From JACRBK01 sp964427955 (GTDB taxonomy: Bacteria; Chloroflexota; Anaerolineae; Aggregatilineales; Aggregatilineaceae), in NCBI GenBank assembly GCA_964427955.1, contig CAYRWY010000044.1, forward strand, positions 1 through 21,196: a stretch of 21,196 nucleotides of DNA. Reading direction: 5' to 3'. Of the stretch, positions 1 through 6,896 are shown in pieces. The position numbers and the translations under genes are program-made. Every line of letters begins with the position of its first letter. Position 1 is the first letter of the stretch. The notes beneath the pieces were generated by a model. It was not told the DNA's origin and ran no database searches. It was given only the letters and a program-made list of their open reading frames with translations.

Positions 1-55
1 GGGCGCGGGCGGCCCTGTGTGGCGTGCTCAAGAGATCGCGGCCATTGCAGATGGA
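1..55. repeat. Terminal overlap, left copy (circular molecule)
   Basis: These 55 bases are identical to positions 21142-21196. Joining the two ends keeps the long reading frame from 19178 to 1432 open and in phase. The repeat is therefore read as the overlap of a circular contig rather than a biological terminal repeat. The unit circle is 21,141 bp. Confidence 0.95.
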
Positions 56-1432
56 ACGCTCACTGAAATCAATATCACACATGATTCAGCGGTCGGTAGC
101 CCATCGGGCACAATGACTGTTGAATTCCGATCTAACAATAGTGGCAACCCAGGTAGCGTTTTATGGAGCGGCACATATACGGTTGTCAATAGCTCAACCA
201 ACACGATTGCAGTGACGTCTGGCCCGGATGTCTCCGATGGCACGACATATTGGCTGGTCGTCAGGCCAACATCGGTCCAAACGGAGGGGAATTATTGGCG
301 ACTGACAGCCAGTAGTAGTTCAGTCTATTCATCTGGGGTTACTGCCTACACGCTCAATGGCAGTTCCTGGACGCAAACGAGCAGCAATGATCTGGCCCTG
401 TCGTTGGATTTTGCAACCGGATTAGTTGCTGCCCTGGATTGGGCATTCACGCCGGACGGGGGCGGCGCGGCCCTGGCCGATGGGGAGCTGACTCCCGGCT
501 CTAATTGGGAGATCATCCAATCCAGCCCCTTCAACATTTCCAGCCCGGCCAGCGCGGCCGATTTCGAGATCAGCAGCGCCGCGGATGTTGAGGTGGATTA
601 CGTCTGCCTCATTCCAGATAGCCAGCCCACTGCCCCGCCCGTGGTCGACTATCCCGACGTGCGCGATTGCAATAGCTGTCCGATTCGGCTGACTGGCGAG
701 TCTCCCCATGACATCGTGGAAACGCTCCAATGGCACGACTGCCGGGCCAGGCAGCTCTACTATTGCGACTTCCGTAAATTGATGGTCGACACAAAGAACG
801 GCGTTCTCAAGACCGTGGAGGGGATCGGCATGTTGGGGCGCTGGCTGGCGGCCAGTGGCACAAAACAACTGACCTGGTTTCGATCGGCGTTCTGGTATCT
901 GGGCGGCCTGCTCAACAATGTGGCGCTGGGCATTCAGGACTCGATCGCCTGGTCGGGCGGGGCCAACACCGTGATTGTCTCCGATACCCCGCTGGGCTTG
1001 CTGGATGTCCTGGGGATGCTGATCACCGGACTCCGGGATGTTCTGGTGACAACGATGGAATCGCTGGTTGAGCTGACAGCGATGATTCTTGGATTTCTGG
1101 CCCCCATCGTGACAACGATGCTGGAGATCATCACGTCCGCCGTTTCGGTGCTCGTACAGTTCATTCAATCCATCCTCGATCAGGTCGGGATCGTCCACTA
1201 CATGATCGCCAGCATTATCGACGGGGCGAACAATGCCACTCCGGCCACGATCGAGGGAGCGCCGGATTGCGCCGCCAGCCCAGAGGGGTTGTGTTGGGGA
1301 TTCTACATTCTGGACAATACGATCTTCTCTGGCCCGGTTGCCGACTTGCTGCCCATCCTGGCCGGGGCGGCCACGCTGAATCTGCTGGTCTGGGTTCTGG
1401 GGAAATTCAAAGATGCGTTTGCGAGTCTGTAG
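1..1432 (+). CDS. Giant secreted, membrane-anchored protein, C-terminal part (continued from 19178)
   Basis: This holds the C-terminal 470 or so residues of the 1131-aa protein. Residues about 665-790 look like a 'choice-of-anchor R' type beta domain (NNSGNPGSVLWSG, then TTYWLVVRP). A second beta domain covers about 800-858. A cysteine-bearing segment follows (C878, C881, C902, C910). Next come long amphipathic or hydrophobic helices (about 980-1060), two further cysteines (1078, 1086), and a final membrane helix (about 1101-1123) with a short KFKDAF tail. The order signal peptide, receptor-like domains and C-terminal membrane anchor is that of filamentous-phage pIII, although this protein is far larger than M13 pIII (about 400 aa). 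It could instead be a cell-surface adhesin. The stop codon lies inside the start of the next gene, so the two are likely coupled. Confidence 0.85.
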   Translation, partial: GAGGPVWRAQEIAAIADGTLTEINITHDSAVGSPSGTMTVEFRSNNSGNPGSVLWSGTYTVVNSSTNTIAVTSGPDVSDGTTYWLVVRPTSVQTEGNYWRLTASSSSVYSSGVTAYTLNGSSWTQTSSNDLALSLDFATGLVAALDWAFTPDGGGAALADGELTPGSNWEIIQSSPFNISSPASAADFEISSAADVEVDYVCLIPDSQPTAPPVVDYPDVRDCNSCPIRLTGESPHDIVETLQWHDCRARQLYYCDFRKLMVDTKNGVLKTVEGIGMLGRWLAASGTKQLTWFRSAFWYLGGLLNNVALGIQDSIAWSGGANTVIVSDTPLGLLDVLGMLITGLRDVLVTTMESLVELTAMILGFLAPIVTTMLEIITSAVSVLVQFIQSILDQVGIVHYMIASIIDGANNATPATIEGAPDCAASPEGLCWGFYILDNTIFSGPVADLLPILAGAATLNLLVWVLGKFKDAFASL

Positions 1433-2021
1433 AGTCTGTAGCGTGCTCTTGTTCGCCCTGCTTTTGCCGGCCGGCCAAGCGTCGGCTCAGAAATGCGGCG
1501 ATCCGCTCAACCCATGCGGCCCGCTTCCGTGGTCTCTTCCATCCCTGCCATTGCTGACCAGCCCGACGCCTTACCAGCTCAGGGATACCCCTACCCCCCA
1601 GGTATTCACGGCCACGCCAAGCCCTGAGCCAACCGCGACGCCCTCGGCTACAGCGGGCACTCCCACCGCGACGCTCGATTCTGGCGAGCTGCACGAGGAC
1701 ATGGCTACCGCCGTGATTGGCGGAATCGATGCGATGAATGATCTGGACATCGATCCCGAAATCGCGCTGGGTGGGCCATCCGATCCGATTGCCACGACCA
1801 GCGCCAGTCTGAGCAACTATAGCCGGACGTTCTTTTCCTACGTACGCGGGTTGACCCTGTTCAACATGCGGGGCACGGGCGGCATAACCGGCTGGATTCT
1901 GCTGGCCCTGGCCGTGGTGGTAGGCACGGTGATCGCCACAACCCTGATTCCGATCATTGGAGCGATCTACCGGCTGATCATCAAAGTGATCGAGCTGGTC
2001 GCAGAGTTCATTCCGTTCTGA
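1413..2021 (+). CDS. Secreted Pro/Thr-stalk protein with C-terminal membrane helices
   Basis: A 202-aa protein. It has a signal peptide (MRLRVCRVCSVLLFALLLPAG, cut near ASA/Q25). A Cys-Pro-rich segment and a Thr/Pro/Ala stalk follow (about residues 50-90, with TPTP and TATPS repeats). Then comes a short acidic segment (GELHEDMATAVIGG) and a strongly hydrophobic C-terminal third with one or two membrane helices (GWILLALAVVVGTVIATTLIPIIGAIYRLI). The start overlaps the previous gene by 20 bases. Its HED-containing stretch before the anchor resembles the one in the next protein (VHEDDLDGLADTAINL), so the two may be distant paralogues. A role as minor structural protein, possibly pVI-like from its place after the giant gene, is inferred. 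No known domain was recognised. Confidence 0.8.
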   Translation: MRLRVCRVCSVLLFALLLPAGQASAQKCGDPLNPCGPLPWSLPSLPLLTSPTPYQLRDTPTPQVFTATPSPEPTATPSATAGTPTATLDSGELHEDMATAVIGGIDAMNDLDIDPEIALGGPSDPIATTSASLSNYSRTFFSYVRGLTLFNMRGTGGITGWILLALAVVVGTVIATTLIPIIGAIYRLIIKVIELVAEFIPF

Positions 2022-2030
2022 GGTGTGACG

Positions 2031-2786
2031 ATGAAACACGCTCTGATCATCGTTGTGATGTTGATTGTAATGGTGTGGCCTATAACCGTACAGGCACAGT
2101 CAGCGAATTGTGCCTATCTGGATTTCGGCCTTGGGATGCACGGGTTCACGATTTACTATGGGGTGTGGGATTCCGGGATCGGGCTTCGCACGGTTGACGT
2201 TTATTCCGAGTTCTTGCATATCCAATACGATGCCATTGCGACGATCGACACTATCGATCTCGTGTTCGATGTGACGAGCTGGGGCGGCGGGTCAACCGTC
2301 CAATATGACCGGGTGACAATCGACCCAGGATCGGCCCCATCGGTTGACGTGGTGTATGAAGCCGCATCAGAAGGCAACCATAATTACATCTGGACAGACG
2401 ATCCGGTTTCCGGCCAGCTAATCATTGAGATGTATTCGAGTTATCTGGGCGGATCGGGCGGCATCGGCCATTTGCGATACATGACTATCTGCGGTTCCGA
2501 TTTGCCCTCCGAATGGAATCCGAGTGGTGATTATACCTACGTAGACCCATGGCCCACTGAGGAGGGATGGACTCGGCCTACCCCTACCCCCTGGCCTACG
2601 CCAGAGGCAACCCTGCCATTCGGCGTGCATGAGGATGATCTAGACGGGCTGGCCGATACGGCGATCAACCTCTACAACTTTGCCAACCAACAAGGGGCGC
2701 TGGATACCCTGATCTGGATACTGATGGTGCTCCTGATTCTGGGTCTGATATTCCGGTTCATGAAAAAGGCAAAAGCCGAAAGCTGA
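2031..2786 (+). CDS. Secreted beta-sandwich protein with Pro/Thr stalk and C-terminal anchor
   Basis: A 251-aa protein. The ATG at 2031 is chosen because GAGGTG lies five bases upstream; an in-frame GTG at 2025 would overlap that site. The signal peptide is MKHALIIVVMLIVMVWPITVQA. The exported domain (about 24-165) is rich in Tyr, Trp, Gly and Asp in alternating strand-like patterns. A PTPTPWPTPEATLP stalk, the HEDD segment, one membrane helix (LDTLIWILMVLLILGLIFRF) and a basic cytoplasmic tail (MKKAKAES) follow. This is the same plan as its neighbours: head, stalk and membrane anchor. Its stop overlaps the next ATG (TGATG). Surface or virion minor protein is inferred; the fold was not identified. 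Confidence 0.8.
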   Translation: MKHALIIVVMLIVMVWPITVQAQSANCAYLDFGLGMHGFTIYYGVWDSGIGLRTVDVYSEFLHIQYDAIATIDTIDLVFDVTSWGGGSTVQYDRVTIDPGSAPSVDVVYEAASEGNHNYIWTDDPVSGQLIIEMYSSYLGGSGGIGHLRYMTICGSDLPSEWNPSGDYTYVDPWPTEEGWTRPTPTPWPTPEATLPFGVHEDDLDGLADTAINLYNFANQQGALDTLIWILMVLLILGLIFRFMKKAKAES

Positions 2787-3394
2787 TGGGCAAACAATAT
2801 ATTCTCTTGAAGCCGGGCCAGGACCCGATCACAGACTATCCTACGGCCGGCCGTGCGCCCCGCTCGATCGCTATGCGCTGGTCTGGCCCGTTCGTGCTGG
2901 CCGTGCTCCTGGGGGCCGGGGTATTGTGCAGCCGGAGCGCATCGGCCGCGCCTGCACCCACGCCGATTCCGACGTTGGCGGACCTGCCCACAGTCACAGT
3001 CACCCATACACCCACCGCCACAGAGACGCCCACGGCCTCGCCCACGCTGGCCCCCAGCGCAACGGCAACGGATACCCCCACGCCCTCGCCCACGGCCCCG
3101 CCAAGCCCGACGATAACGGCCAGCCCCACGATCACCCTGCCCCCGTACATCCAGGGGATTGTGGCGGGCGCACGCGAGCTAAACGCCCGGTTCGGCCCCG
3201 GCCGCGAATACCCCGCCGTGTTGCAGCTCGCGGAGGGCCAGAGTGTGACTCTGGTCGGGCGCGACCACGGCGCGACCTGGGGGCAGATCGAGATCAGCGC
3301 GGGATCGTTTCTGTGGGTCAGGATGAATTACATCCTGACTGTCAATGGGGAATCAATCGCGCGGTTGCCCATCGTGGCCGCCCCGCCTCAATAG
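2786..3394 (+). CDS. Membrane-anchored Pro/Thr-stalk protein with C-terminal SH3b-like domain
   Basis: A 202-aa protein. The first 29 residues look cytoplasmic, followed by a membrane or signal helix (MRWSGPFVLAVLLGAGVLC). A very long Thr/Pro/Ala stalk spans about residues 55-115 (PTPTPSPTAPPSPT type). A bacterial SH3-like domain covers about 125-185, recognised by ELNARFGPGREYPAV followed by LAEGQSVTLVGRD and GSFLWVRMNYI. SH3b domains commonly bind cell-wall peptides, so wall binding outside the membrane is plausible. The ATG at 2786 is coupled to the previous stop. An internal ATG at 2873 would make the helix a cleavable signal peptide and cannot be excluded. The stalk is a good candidate for O-glycosylation by the element's own glycosyltransferase, which is inference. 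Confidence 0.82.
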   Translation: MGKQYILLKPGQDPITDYPTAGRAPRSIAMRWSGPFVLAVLLGAGVLCSRSASAAPAPTPIPTLADLPTVTVTHTPTATETPTASPTLAPSATATDTPTPSPTAPPSPTITASPTITLPPYIQGIVAGARELNARFGPGREYPAVLQLAEGQSVTLVGRDHGATWGQIEISAGSFLWVRMNYILTVNGESIARLPIVAAPPQ

Positions 3395-3417
3395 GTCAGC
3401 TCGCATCGTCTGGAATG

Positions 3418-3435
3418 ACGATGCTGGAGCATCGT
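3418..3435. repeat. Perfect 18-bp inverted repeat (8+2+8)
   Basis: ACGATGCT and AGCATCGT flank GG between the SH3b gene and the next membrane gene. The 13-mer GCTGGAGCATCGT (3423-3435) recurs at 11956-11968 upstream of the adenine methyltransferase promoter. There is no T-tract, so it reads as a possible binding site or RNA hairpin rather than a terminator. Confidence 0.5.
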
Positions 3436-3468
3436 TGAAAATGGCGGTGATACTGCCGGAGGAAAATC

Positions 3469-4005
3469 ATGATAGAGAATTTTGTTGCGTTTCTGTGCAT
3501 CTTGTTTGGTGTGGCATGGCCTCTCCTATACACGCTGGCAAAAACCATCGTCCTGATGGTCAGCATGGGCCTGCCGTTTCGCGGCGCATTCAGCAGGGTC
3601 AACACGCCGGAGCACCGGGCCGGGATTGATCGGATTGAGCCGATCGTCTATTGGACTGCTGTCCTGACCTGTGTCATCTATGCTGAATTGTTGTTGGTGC
3701 AAACGGCATCCACTGCCCTGATGGCAGGCGGCGCTCTTGGCTTATGGATCGTGATGGTGTGCGCACGGACGATCAATGAGAGCATGACAGACCAGGCGAC
3801 TCGCGTCACGGCCGCGATCTTCTACGTGACTACGTGTGCGCTGCTGACTGTGCAGACGTGGAATCTTTCATTCTCTCTGGGCTTCACTCTGGGGATGGTG
3901 GTCCTCGATCTGCTCTGGCTGGCCGCAGGGACGATTACCGAACGGCTGCTCTCGAGGGCCGTTATTCGCCGGCGAACACCGCCAGAAAAAGCGATGGGGT
4001 CCTGA
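3469..4005 (+). CDS. Polytopic inner-membrane protein, unknown
   Basis: A 178-aa protein with a good Shine-Dalgarno (GGAGG, six bases before the ATG). About five hydrophobic segments are visible: residues 3-34 (FVAFLCILFGVAWPLLYTLA onward), 60-80, 82-100, 112-130 and 135-155. A basic C-terminus follows (RLLSRAVIRRRTPPEKAMGS). A short loop (RGAFSRVNTPEHRAGIDRIEP) separates the first helices from the rest. It closes the run of exported proteins and could be an assembly or anchoring component of the surface structure. No family was recognised. Confidence 0.75.
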   Translation: MIENFVAFLCILFGVAWPLLYTLAKTIVLMVSMGLPFRGAFSRVNTPEHRAGIDRIEPIVYWTAVLTCVIYAELLLVQTASTALMAGGALGLWIVMVCARTINESMTDQATRVTAAIFYVTTCALLTVQTWNLSFSLGFTLGMVVLDLLWLAAGTITERLLSRAVIRRRTPPEKAMGS

Positions 4006-4008
4006 TTG

Positions 4009-4275
4009 ATGGGCAAACTTTGGCAATACCTCAACCGGCGCGATCCCCGGCCCCTACTCCGAACCGGATACTACCGCGCGCCAGAACGTGTTCCGACGCG
4101 AGAAGAATCGGCGTTGATCGCGCGCCGCTTGGCCCGCACGCCGAATGAGGCCGCCGCGCTGCTGGCCCGCTACGGCACGCTGGCCGCCGTGCTCAAACAC
4201 GAGAAGCCCCCCAAACGAAAAAGCCCGCCGCGATTGCGGCGGGCCTGGCGAGCTTTCAGGAAGCTATGGCCTTAG
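4009..4275 (+). CDS. Small very basic protein, unknown
   Basis: An 88-aa protein from ATG 4009, three codons after the previous stop; a TTG at 4006 is a less likely start. It begins MGKLWQYLNRRDPRPLLRTG and is rich in Arg and Lys throughout. It has a helical middle (REESALIARRLARTPNEAAALLARYG) and a tail RRAWRAFRKLWP. Such charge could mean nucleic-acid or membrane-surface binding, but no motif settles this. The 3' end overlaps the 3' end of the convergent minus-strand gene (stops at 4273-4275 plus and 4272-4274 minus) and contains the minus-strand terminator. Confidence 0.6.
   Translation: MGKLWQYLNRRDPRPLLRTGYYRAPERVPTREESALIARRLARTPNEAAALLARYGTLAAVLKHEKPPKRKSPPRLRRAWRAFRKLWP
4218..4244 (-). 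terminator. Intrinsic terminator of the partition operon (minus strand)
   Basis: GCCCGCCGC and GCGGCGGGC (4223-4231 and 4236-4244) form a perfect 9-bp stem with a GATT loop. Read on the minus strand the stem is followed by TTTTT (4222-4218). There is no T-tract on the plus side. It lies 28 bases past the stop of the last minus gene, inside the plus-strand basic-protein gene. Confidence 0.8.
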
Positions 4276-4523
4276 ATGCGTAGCCCCTCTTTCCAAATGG
4301 CGACATCCATCAAGGCATGTTGCCCCGTTTGACGGTGCTTCGACCGTAGCCGCGGACGATCCTCATTGGCGTAGAAAACAGCAGCCTGATAGCCTTCTTC
4401 ATCGTGACGGACTCGGACTAGATAGCGGCCGAATCTCAATTCAATCTTGTCATACATTGCGAGCGGAGCGGAGAGAGTTTGGAACTCGCCATAGTACAGA
4501 GTGATTTTCTCTGTTGAAATCAT
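4272..4523 (-). CDS. Hypothetical protein, last gene of partition operon
   Basis: An 83-aa protein beginning MISTEKITLYYGEFQTL. It has alternating strand-like segments (KIELRFGRYLVRVRHDEEGYQAAVFYANED, split by charged turns) and a C-terminal helix (HALMDVAIWKEGLRI). The start overlaps the upstream stop (ATGA), with AGAGG and TAGG purine stretches ahead of it. It has no signal peptide or membrane helix. Not recognised; it may be a small adaptor or accessory of the plasmid-maintenance operon. Confidence 0.65.
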   Translation of the reverse strand: MISTEKITLYYGEFQTLSAPLAMYDKIELRFGRYLVRVRHDEEGYQAAVFYANEDRPRLRSKHRQTGQHALMDVAIWKEGLRI

Positions 4524-4792
4524 AGCCTAACCTCTGCCGGCCGCCCGGCCGGCGCACCATTGAACGCGGCCACTGCCCGGCGCAGCTCGGCCACGCCCTG
4601 CACCGTGATCGCCAGTTGAGCCAACCCGGCCTCCGTGTATCGCAGGGCGGCATAGTCGCAACGAATGAGATGGTGCATGGCCCGCGCGTCAACGCCCGGT
4701 CCCCAGAACACCCAACCGCCGAATAGCTCATTCTGGGCTTTGAGGGCAGACAGCGCCTGGTACTGCTGGAAGGTCAACCCGTGGTCAGCCAT
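4520..4792 (-). CDS. Hypothetical small helical protein
   Basis: A 90-aa protein beginning MADHGLTFQQYQALSALKAQ. The start at 4792 is preferred because GAGG lies nine bases upstream and the overlap with the upstream gene is only eight bases. A start at 4801 would abut the same GAGG with no spacer. The sequence is mostly helical and contains YAALRYTEAGLAQLAITVQG, which resembles the recognition helix and wing of small winged-helix proteins, although this is weak. It is coupled on both sides within the partition operon. Confidence 0.6.
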   Translation of the reverse strand: MADHGLTFQQYQALSALKAQNELFGGWVFWGPGVDARAMHHLIRCDYAALRYTEAGLAQLAITVQGVAELRRAVAAFNGAPAGRPAEVRL

Positions 4793-5036
4793 TGCGATCA
4801 TCCTCGTGACTGCGCCCGTATAGCTCACGTGCCTTGCGGCGCGCGCTGGCGCGGCTCTTGAATGTGTATCCACCCCCGGCGACATATTCCAGCGGTCCGA
4901 AGGTTATAGAGCAACCCGTCAGCATTTGCACGGCGGGTCGCTGGAAAACGCAGAATGCGCCACCGACTTGCTGGGCAACCACGAACCGCCCGTCATGCTC
5001 AAACACGTAATCATCAGGATTGAATGTGGTGTCCAT
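4785..5036 (-). CDS. Hypothetical protein
   Basis: An 83-aa protein beginning MDTTFNPDDYVFEHDGRFVV. A GGGAGG ribosome site precedes the ATG, and the upstream ParR-like gene ends two bases before it. The N-terminal half looks beta-rich (RFVVAQQVGGAFCVFQRP). The C-terminus is helical and basic (FKSRASARRKARELYGRSH). No recognised family. Its place directly after the partition genes suggests a maintenance or copy-control accessory, which is inference only. Confidence 0.65.
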   Translation of the reverse strand: MDTTFNPDDYVFEHDGRFVVAQQVGGAFCVFQRPAVQMLTGCSITFGPLEYVAGGGYTFKSRASARRKARELYGRSHEDDRNG

Positions 5037-5038
5037 CC

Positions 5039-5371
5039 CTACCGCCTCCCTTGTTTCAGCGCCCCGGCCAGGCGCTTGACGTACTCATCATTCGGATCGA
5101 GCTGGCCGCCCCCGCCGCTTTCGGCGGTGCGGTCCTGGCGGACCTGGGGGGCCGTGGTGATCGTCGCCGTGCTCAGGCTCCGTTGGAACTCCCTCACAAC
5201 ATCGTCCGCATACCAGAGCTTGCCGCTCATGTAATCCGCAATCAGGTTGCGGACTGCCTCGCTCGCGTTGGAGTTGTCAGCGATGAAGCGGCGCACCAAT
5301 TCATCCCGCTCACTGAGATCGAGCGTGAATTGAAAGCGTCGACGTGTGCCCCGGCGTCGCGTGTTCGGCAT
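5039..5371 (-). CDS. parR: ParR-like ribbon-helix-helix partition adaptor
   Basis: A 110-aa protein. An Arg-rich N-terminus leads into RRFQFTLDLSERDELVRRFI and then NASEAVRNLIADYM, the strand-helix-helix pattern of ribbon-helix-helix DNA-binding proteins (about residues 12-50). The C-terminal half is polar and glycine-rich with a final helix (NDEYVKRLAGALKQGRR), which in ParR proteins contacts the actin filament. GGGAG precedes the ATG by eight bases, and the gene starts three bases after the ParM-like stop. By analogy with type II partition systems it should bind centromere repeats upstream of the actin gene and repress the operon. The family call rests on pattern and context; the gene name is provisional. 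Confidence 0.75.
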   Translation of the reverse strand: MPNTRRRGTRRRFQFTLDLSERDELVRRFIADNSNASEAVRNLIADYMSGKLWYADDVVREFQRSLSTATITTAPQVRQDRTAESGGGGQLDPNDEYVKRLAGALKQGRR

Positions 5372-5374
5372 GGC

Positions 5375-6424
5375 TTACGCTCCCTGTTCATCCAGTATCT
5401 GCATAAAGCGGCCGTAGCGAAAGCCCCCCTCACAGTTGAGCGACCAGGACGTTTTCGGCAGCTCGGCAACCTGGGGGAATTCGCGCCGGAGGTAATCCCA
5501 CACGTAGAGCGCACCCCCCCCGGCGATCACGATGTTGGAGACATCATCCCCGCCATTCCAGAGCTGGCGCACCTGGCCGGCGATTGTCCCGGCCAGGTCT
5601 TCCGACCAGGCCCGCCGCTCGTTGGTGAACGAAACGCGCCGCCCAGCTTTCGGGAACGTGCCAGCCTGTAGAATCTCATCGGCCTTGTACGGTTCGATGT
5701 TGTAGCCCTGGCTCTGGGCATGGGAGCGCAGCGCCTGATGGATACGGCTCAACCCATAGGCGAGCGAGCTTGTGCCATTGCGGATCGGAGTGAGCCGGTC
5801 AAGCATCAGGAAATCGGTGGTATAGGTTCCGACGTCGATCACCCCAACCGTATCAGTGAACACAGCCCGGCCGCCCGCGTTGGGAACGATGTTGCCCTTC
5901 TTATCCAGGGCCATCACCATCGCGGCCCCAAAGCCTTCCGGTATCATCACGAGTTGATCATCGGGCACGATGTAGGGGTTAGGCCGGTTGCCATTCAGGC
6001 CGATCACATACTCGCCAGCCAGGCGCTTGATGACCTTTTCAGAATCGAAGTACATCAGTGGGGGAAGGCTTACCACAACCCGGAAGACGCCCCCGGCTTT
6101 GTAGAGCCGCGAGAGCGCTCCGGCGAACATGATCGAGTAGAACTCGGATTCGATCCGGCTATGGTGGGCAATCGTGACGGGCATAAGCCCGTGGCTGTAG
6201 ACTGTCTCCCCCAGGGCGTAATCATGCCCCCGGAAGTTGATCAGGAATTCCGAGTCGTCTGTCAGCCCCCGACTGTGAAAATCCTTGAGGGTGCTCAGTT
6301 CGGTACTGTAGACAGCGGGGAAGCTGGCAACCCCGCTATTCTCACTCCGGTACTTCACCGCGCCATTGCCGGAGTCAATGGCGACCAGTCGCAGGTCTTG
6401 CCGGTTGTAGGATGCGCGTTTCAT
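5375..6424 (-). CDS. parM: ParM/StbA-like actin-family partition ATPase
   Basis: A 349-aa protein, the usual length for plasmid actins. Actin-fold nucleotide motifs are visible: phosphate-1 AIDSGNGAVKY (residues 15-25), a PEGFGAAM connect-1 region with the likely catalytic Glu163, phosphate-2 VIDVGTYTTDF (195-205) and the adenosine motif IVIAGGGALYV (298-308). Such proteins polymerise with ATP and push plasmid copies apart through ParR bound to parC. The start is preceded by AGAAAGGACTGAGAG, a leader shared with two other genes of this element (7026 and 10488). It is first in a five-gene minus-strand operon with a consensus-like promoter at 6489-6518. Actin-based partition is unusual for a filamentous-phage-like genome and argues for stable plasmid-like inheritance. 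Confidence 0.88.
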   Translation of the reverse strand: MKRASYNRQDLRLVAIDSGNGAVKYRSENSGVASFPAVYSTELSTLKDFHSRGLTDDSEFLINFRGHDYALGETVYSHGLMPVTIAHHSRIESEFYSIMFAGALSRLYKAGGVFRVVVSLPPLMYFDSEKVIKRLAGEYVIGLNGNRPNPYIVPDDQLVMIPEGFGAAMVMALDKKGNIVPNAGGRAVFTDTVGVIDVGTYTTDFLMLDRLTPIRNGTSSLAYGLSRIHQALRSHAQSQGYNIEPYKADEILQAGTFPKAGRRVSFTNERRAWSEDLAGTIAGQVRQLWNGGDDVSNIVIAGGGALYVWDYLRREFPQVAELPKTSWSLNCEGGFRYGRFMQILDEQGA

Positions 6425-6452
6425 CTCTCAGTCCTTTCTAAACCGAATACAC

Positions 6453-6518
6453 ATTGAATGCACAACACACAATGTACATTCAATACGCATAATAGCATAG
6501 GTCAGAATCTATTGTCAA
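6453..6518 (-). promoter_or_regulatory. Partition operon promoter with overlapping inverted repeat (parC candidate)
   Basis: On the minus strand, TTGACA (6518-6513) and TATTAT (6494-6489) are separated by 18 bases, a strong sigma-70-type promoter. Inverted arms ATTGAATG (6453-6460) and CATTCAAT (6477-6484) sit over the expected transcription start. Related CATTG/CAATG pieces lie between them, in an AT-rich island. In type II partition systems parC overlaps the parMR promoter and is bound by ParR for both segregation and repression, and this site fits that layout. Confidence 0.65.
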
Positions 6519-6560
6519 CACACTCATCAATTGCCGGCAGGAGGGGGCGGGGAAGGGGGC

Positions 6561-6592
6561 GACGAATGTCACAGAGATTAGTGACGTTCGTC
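6561..6592. repeat. 12-bp inverted repeat in parM/XRE spacer
   Basis: GACGAATGTCAC and GTGACGTTCGTC are separated by eight bases. They differ from perfect symmetry at one position, which would still pair as U-G in plus-strand RNA. The repeat is flanked by two copies of GGGGGCGAC and preceded by a run of G-tracts (6543-6559). There is no T-tract. It could be a replication or packaging structure or a protein-binding site. Confidence 0.5.
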
Positions 6593-6627
6593 CGGGGGCG
6601 ACCTGATAGACTTCAGCTTATCATTAG

Positions 6628-6840
6628 TTATGGAGACGGTTGTTCGTCATCGGTGTAAAAATATCCGACCGGCACATTTAGAGCGTCGGCCAGCCTGATC
6701 AGACTCAGCGTATCCGGGAGCCGCTTGTTCAACTCCCAATCGGAGATGTCCGGTTGAAACCCGCGAATGAGATCAGCCAGCTCATATTGCGTCAACCCGC
6801 GATGCACGCGGGCGCGCCGGATTTGCAGACCAATATTCAT
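6628..6840 (-). CDS. XRE-family helix-turn-helix repressor
   Basis: A 70-aa single-domain protein starting MNIGLQIRRARVHRG at 6840; an in-frame upstream ATG at 6882 would lie close to the operators and is not preferred. The whole chain is an HTH_3/XRE domain: GLTQYELADLI forms helices 2-3, followed by QPDISDWELNKRLPDTLSLIRLADALNVPVGYFY, the usual Cro/C1-type ending. It lies next to an array of CTATTC/GAATAG half-sites (6897-6924) that it probably binds to control itself. A CTATTC also occurs upstream of the structural block (18191-18196), so it may act as the element's immunity-type regulator. That wider role is inference. Confidence 0.85.
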   Translation of the reverse strand: MNIGLQIRRARVHRGLTQYELADLIRGFQPDISDWELNKRLPDTLSLIRLADALNVPVGYFYTDDEQPSP

Positions 6841-6896
6841 GTGTGCTTTCCCCAGGTAGTCTAAAAACAGGCTATTGACCAAAAATAGAAATGAGT

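Noticed and set aside
422..1198. Long minus-strand frame opposite the giant gene
   Set aside because: His/Gln/Arg-rich composition typical of a GC-rich shadow frame; the plus-strand protein has a clear domain plan.
1424..1441. Tandem 9-bp repeat AGTCTGTAG
   Set aside because: Two short copies at a gene junction; it encodes VCRVCS in the signal peptide of the 1413 protein and needs no special explanation.
2926..3438. Plus-strand frame opposite the Thr/Pro stalk region
   Set aside because: It arises from reading the repetitive stalk codons in another frame. The chosen frame has the signal helix and SH3-like domain.
6838..6882. Upstream in-frame start of the XRE gene (84 aa)
   Set aside because: The added residues (MVNSLFLDYLGKAH) precede a complete XRE domain, and that start would lie almost against the operator array.
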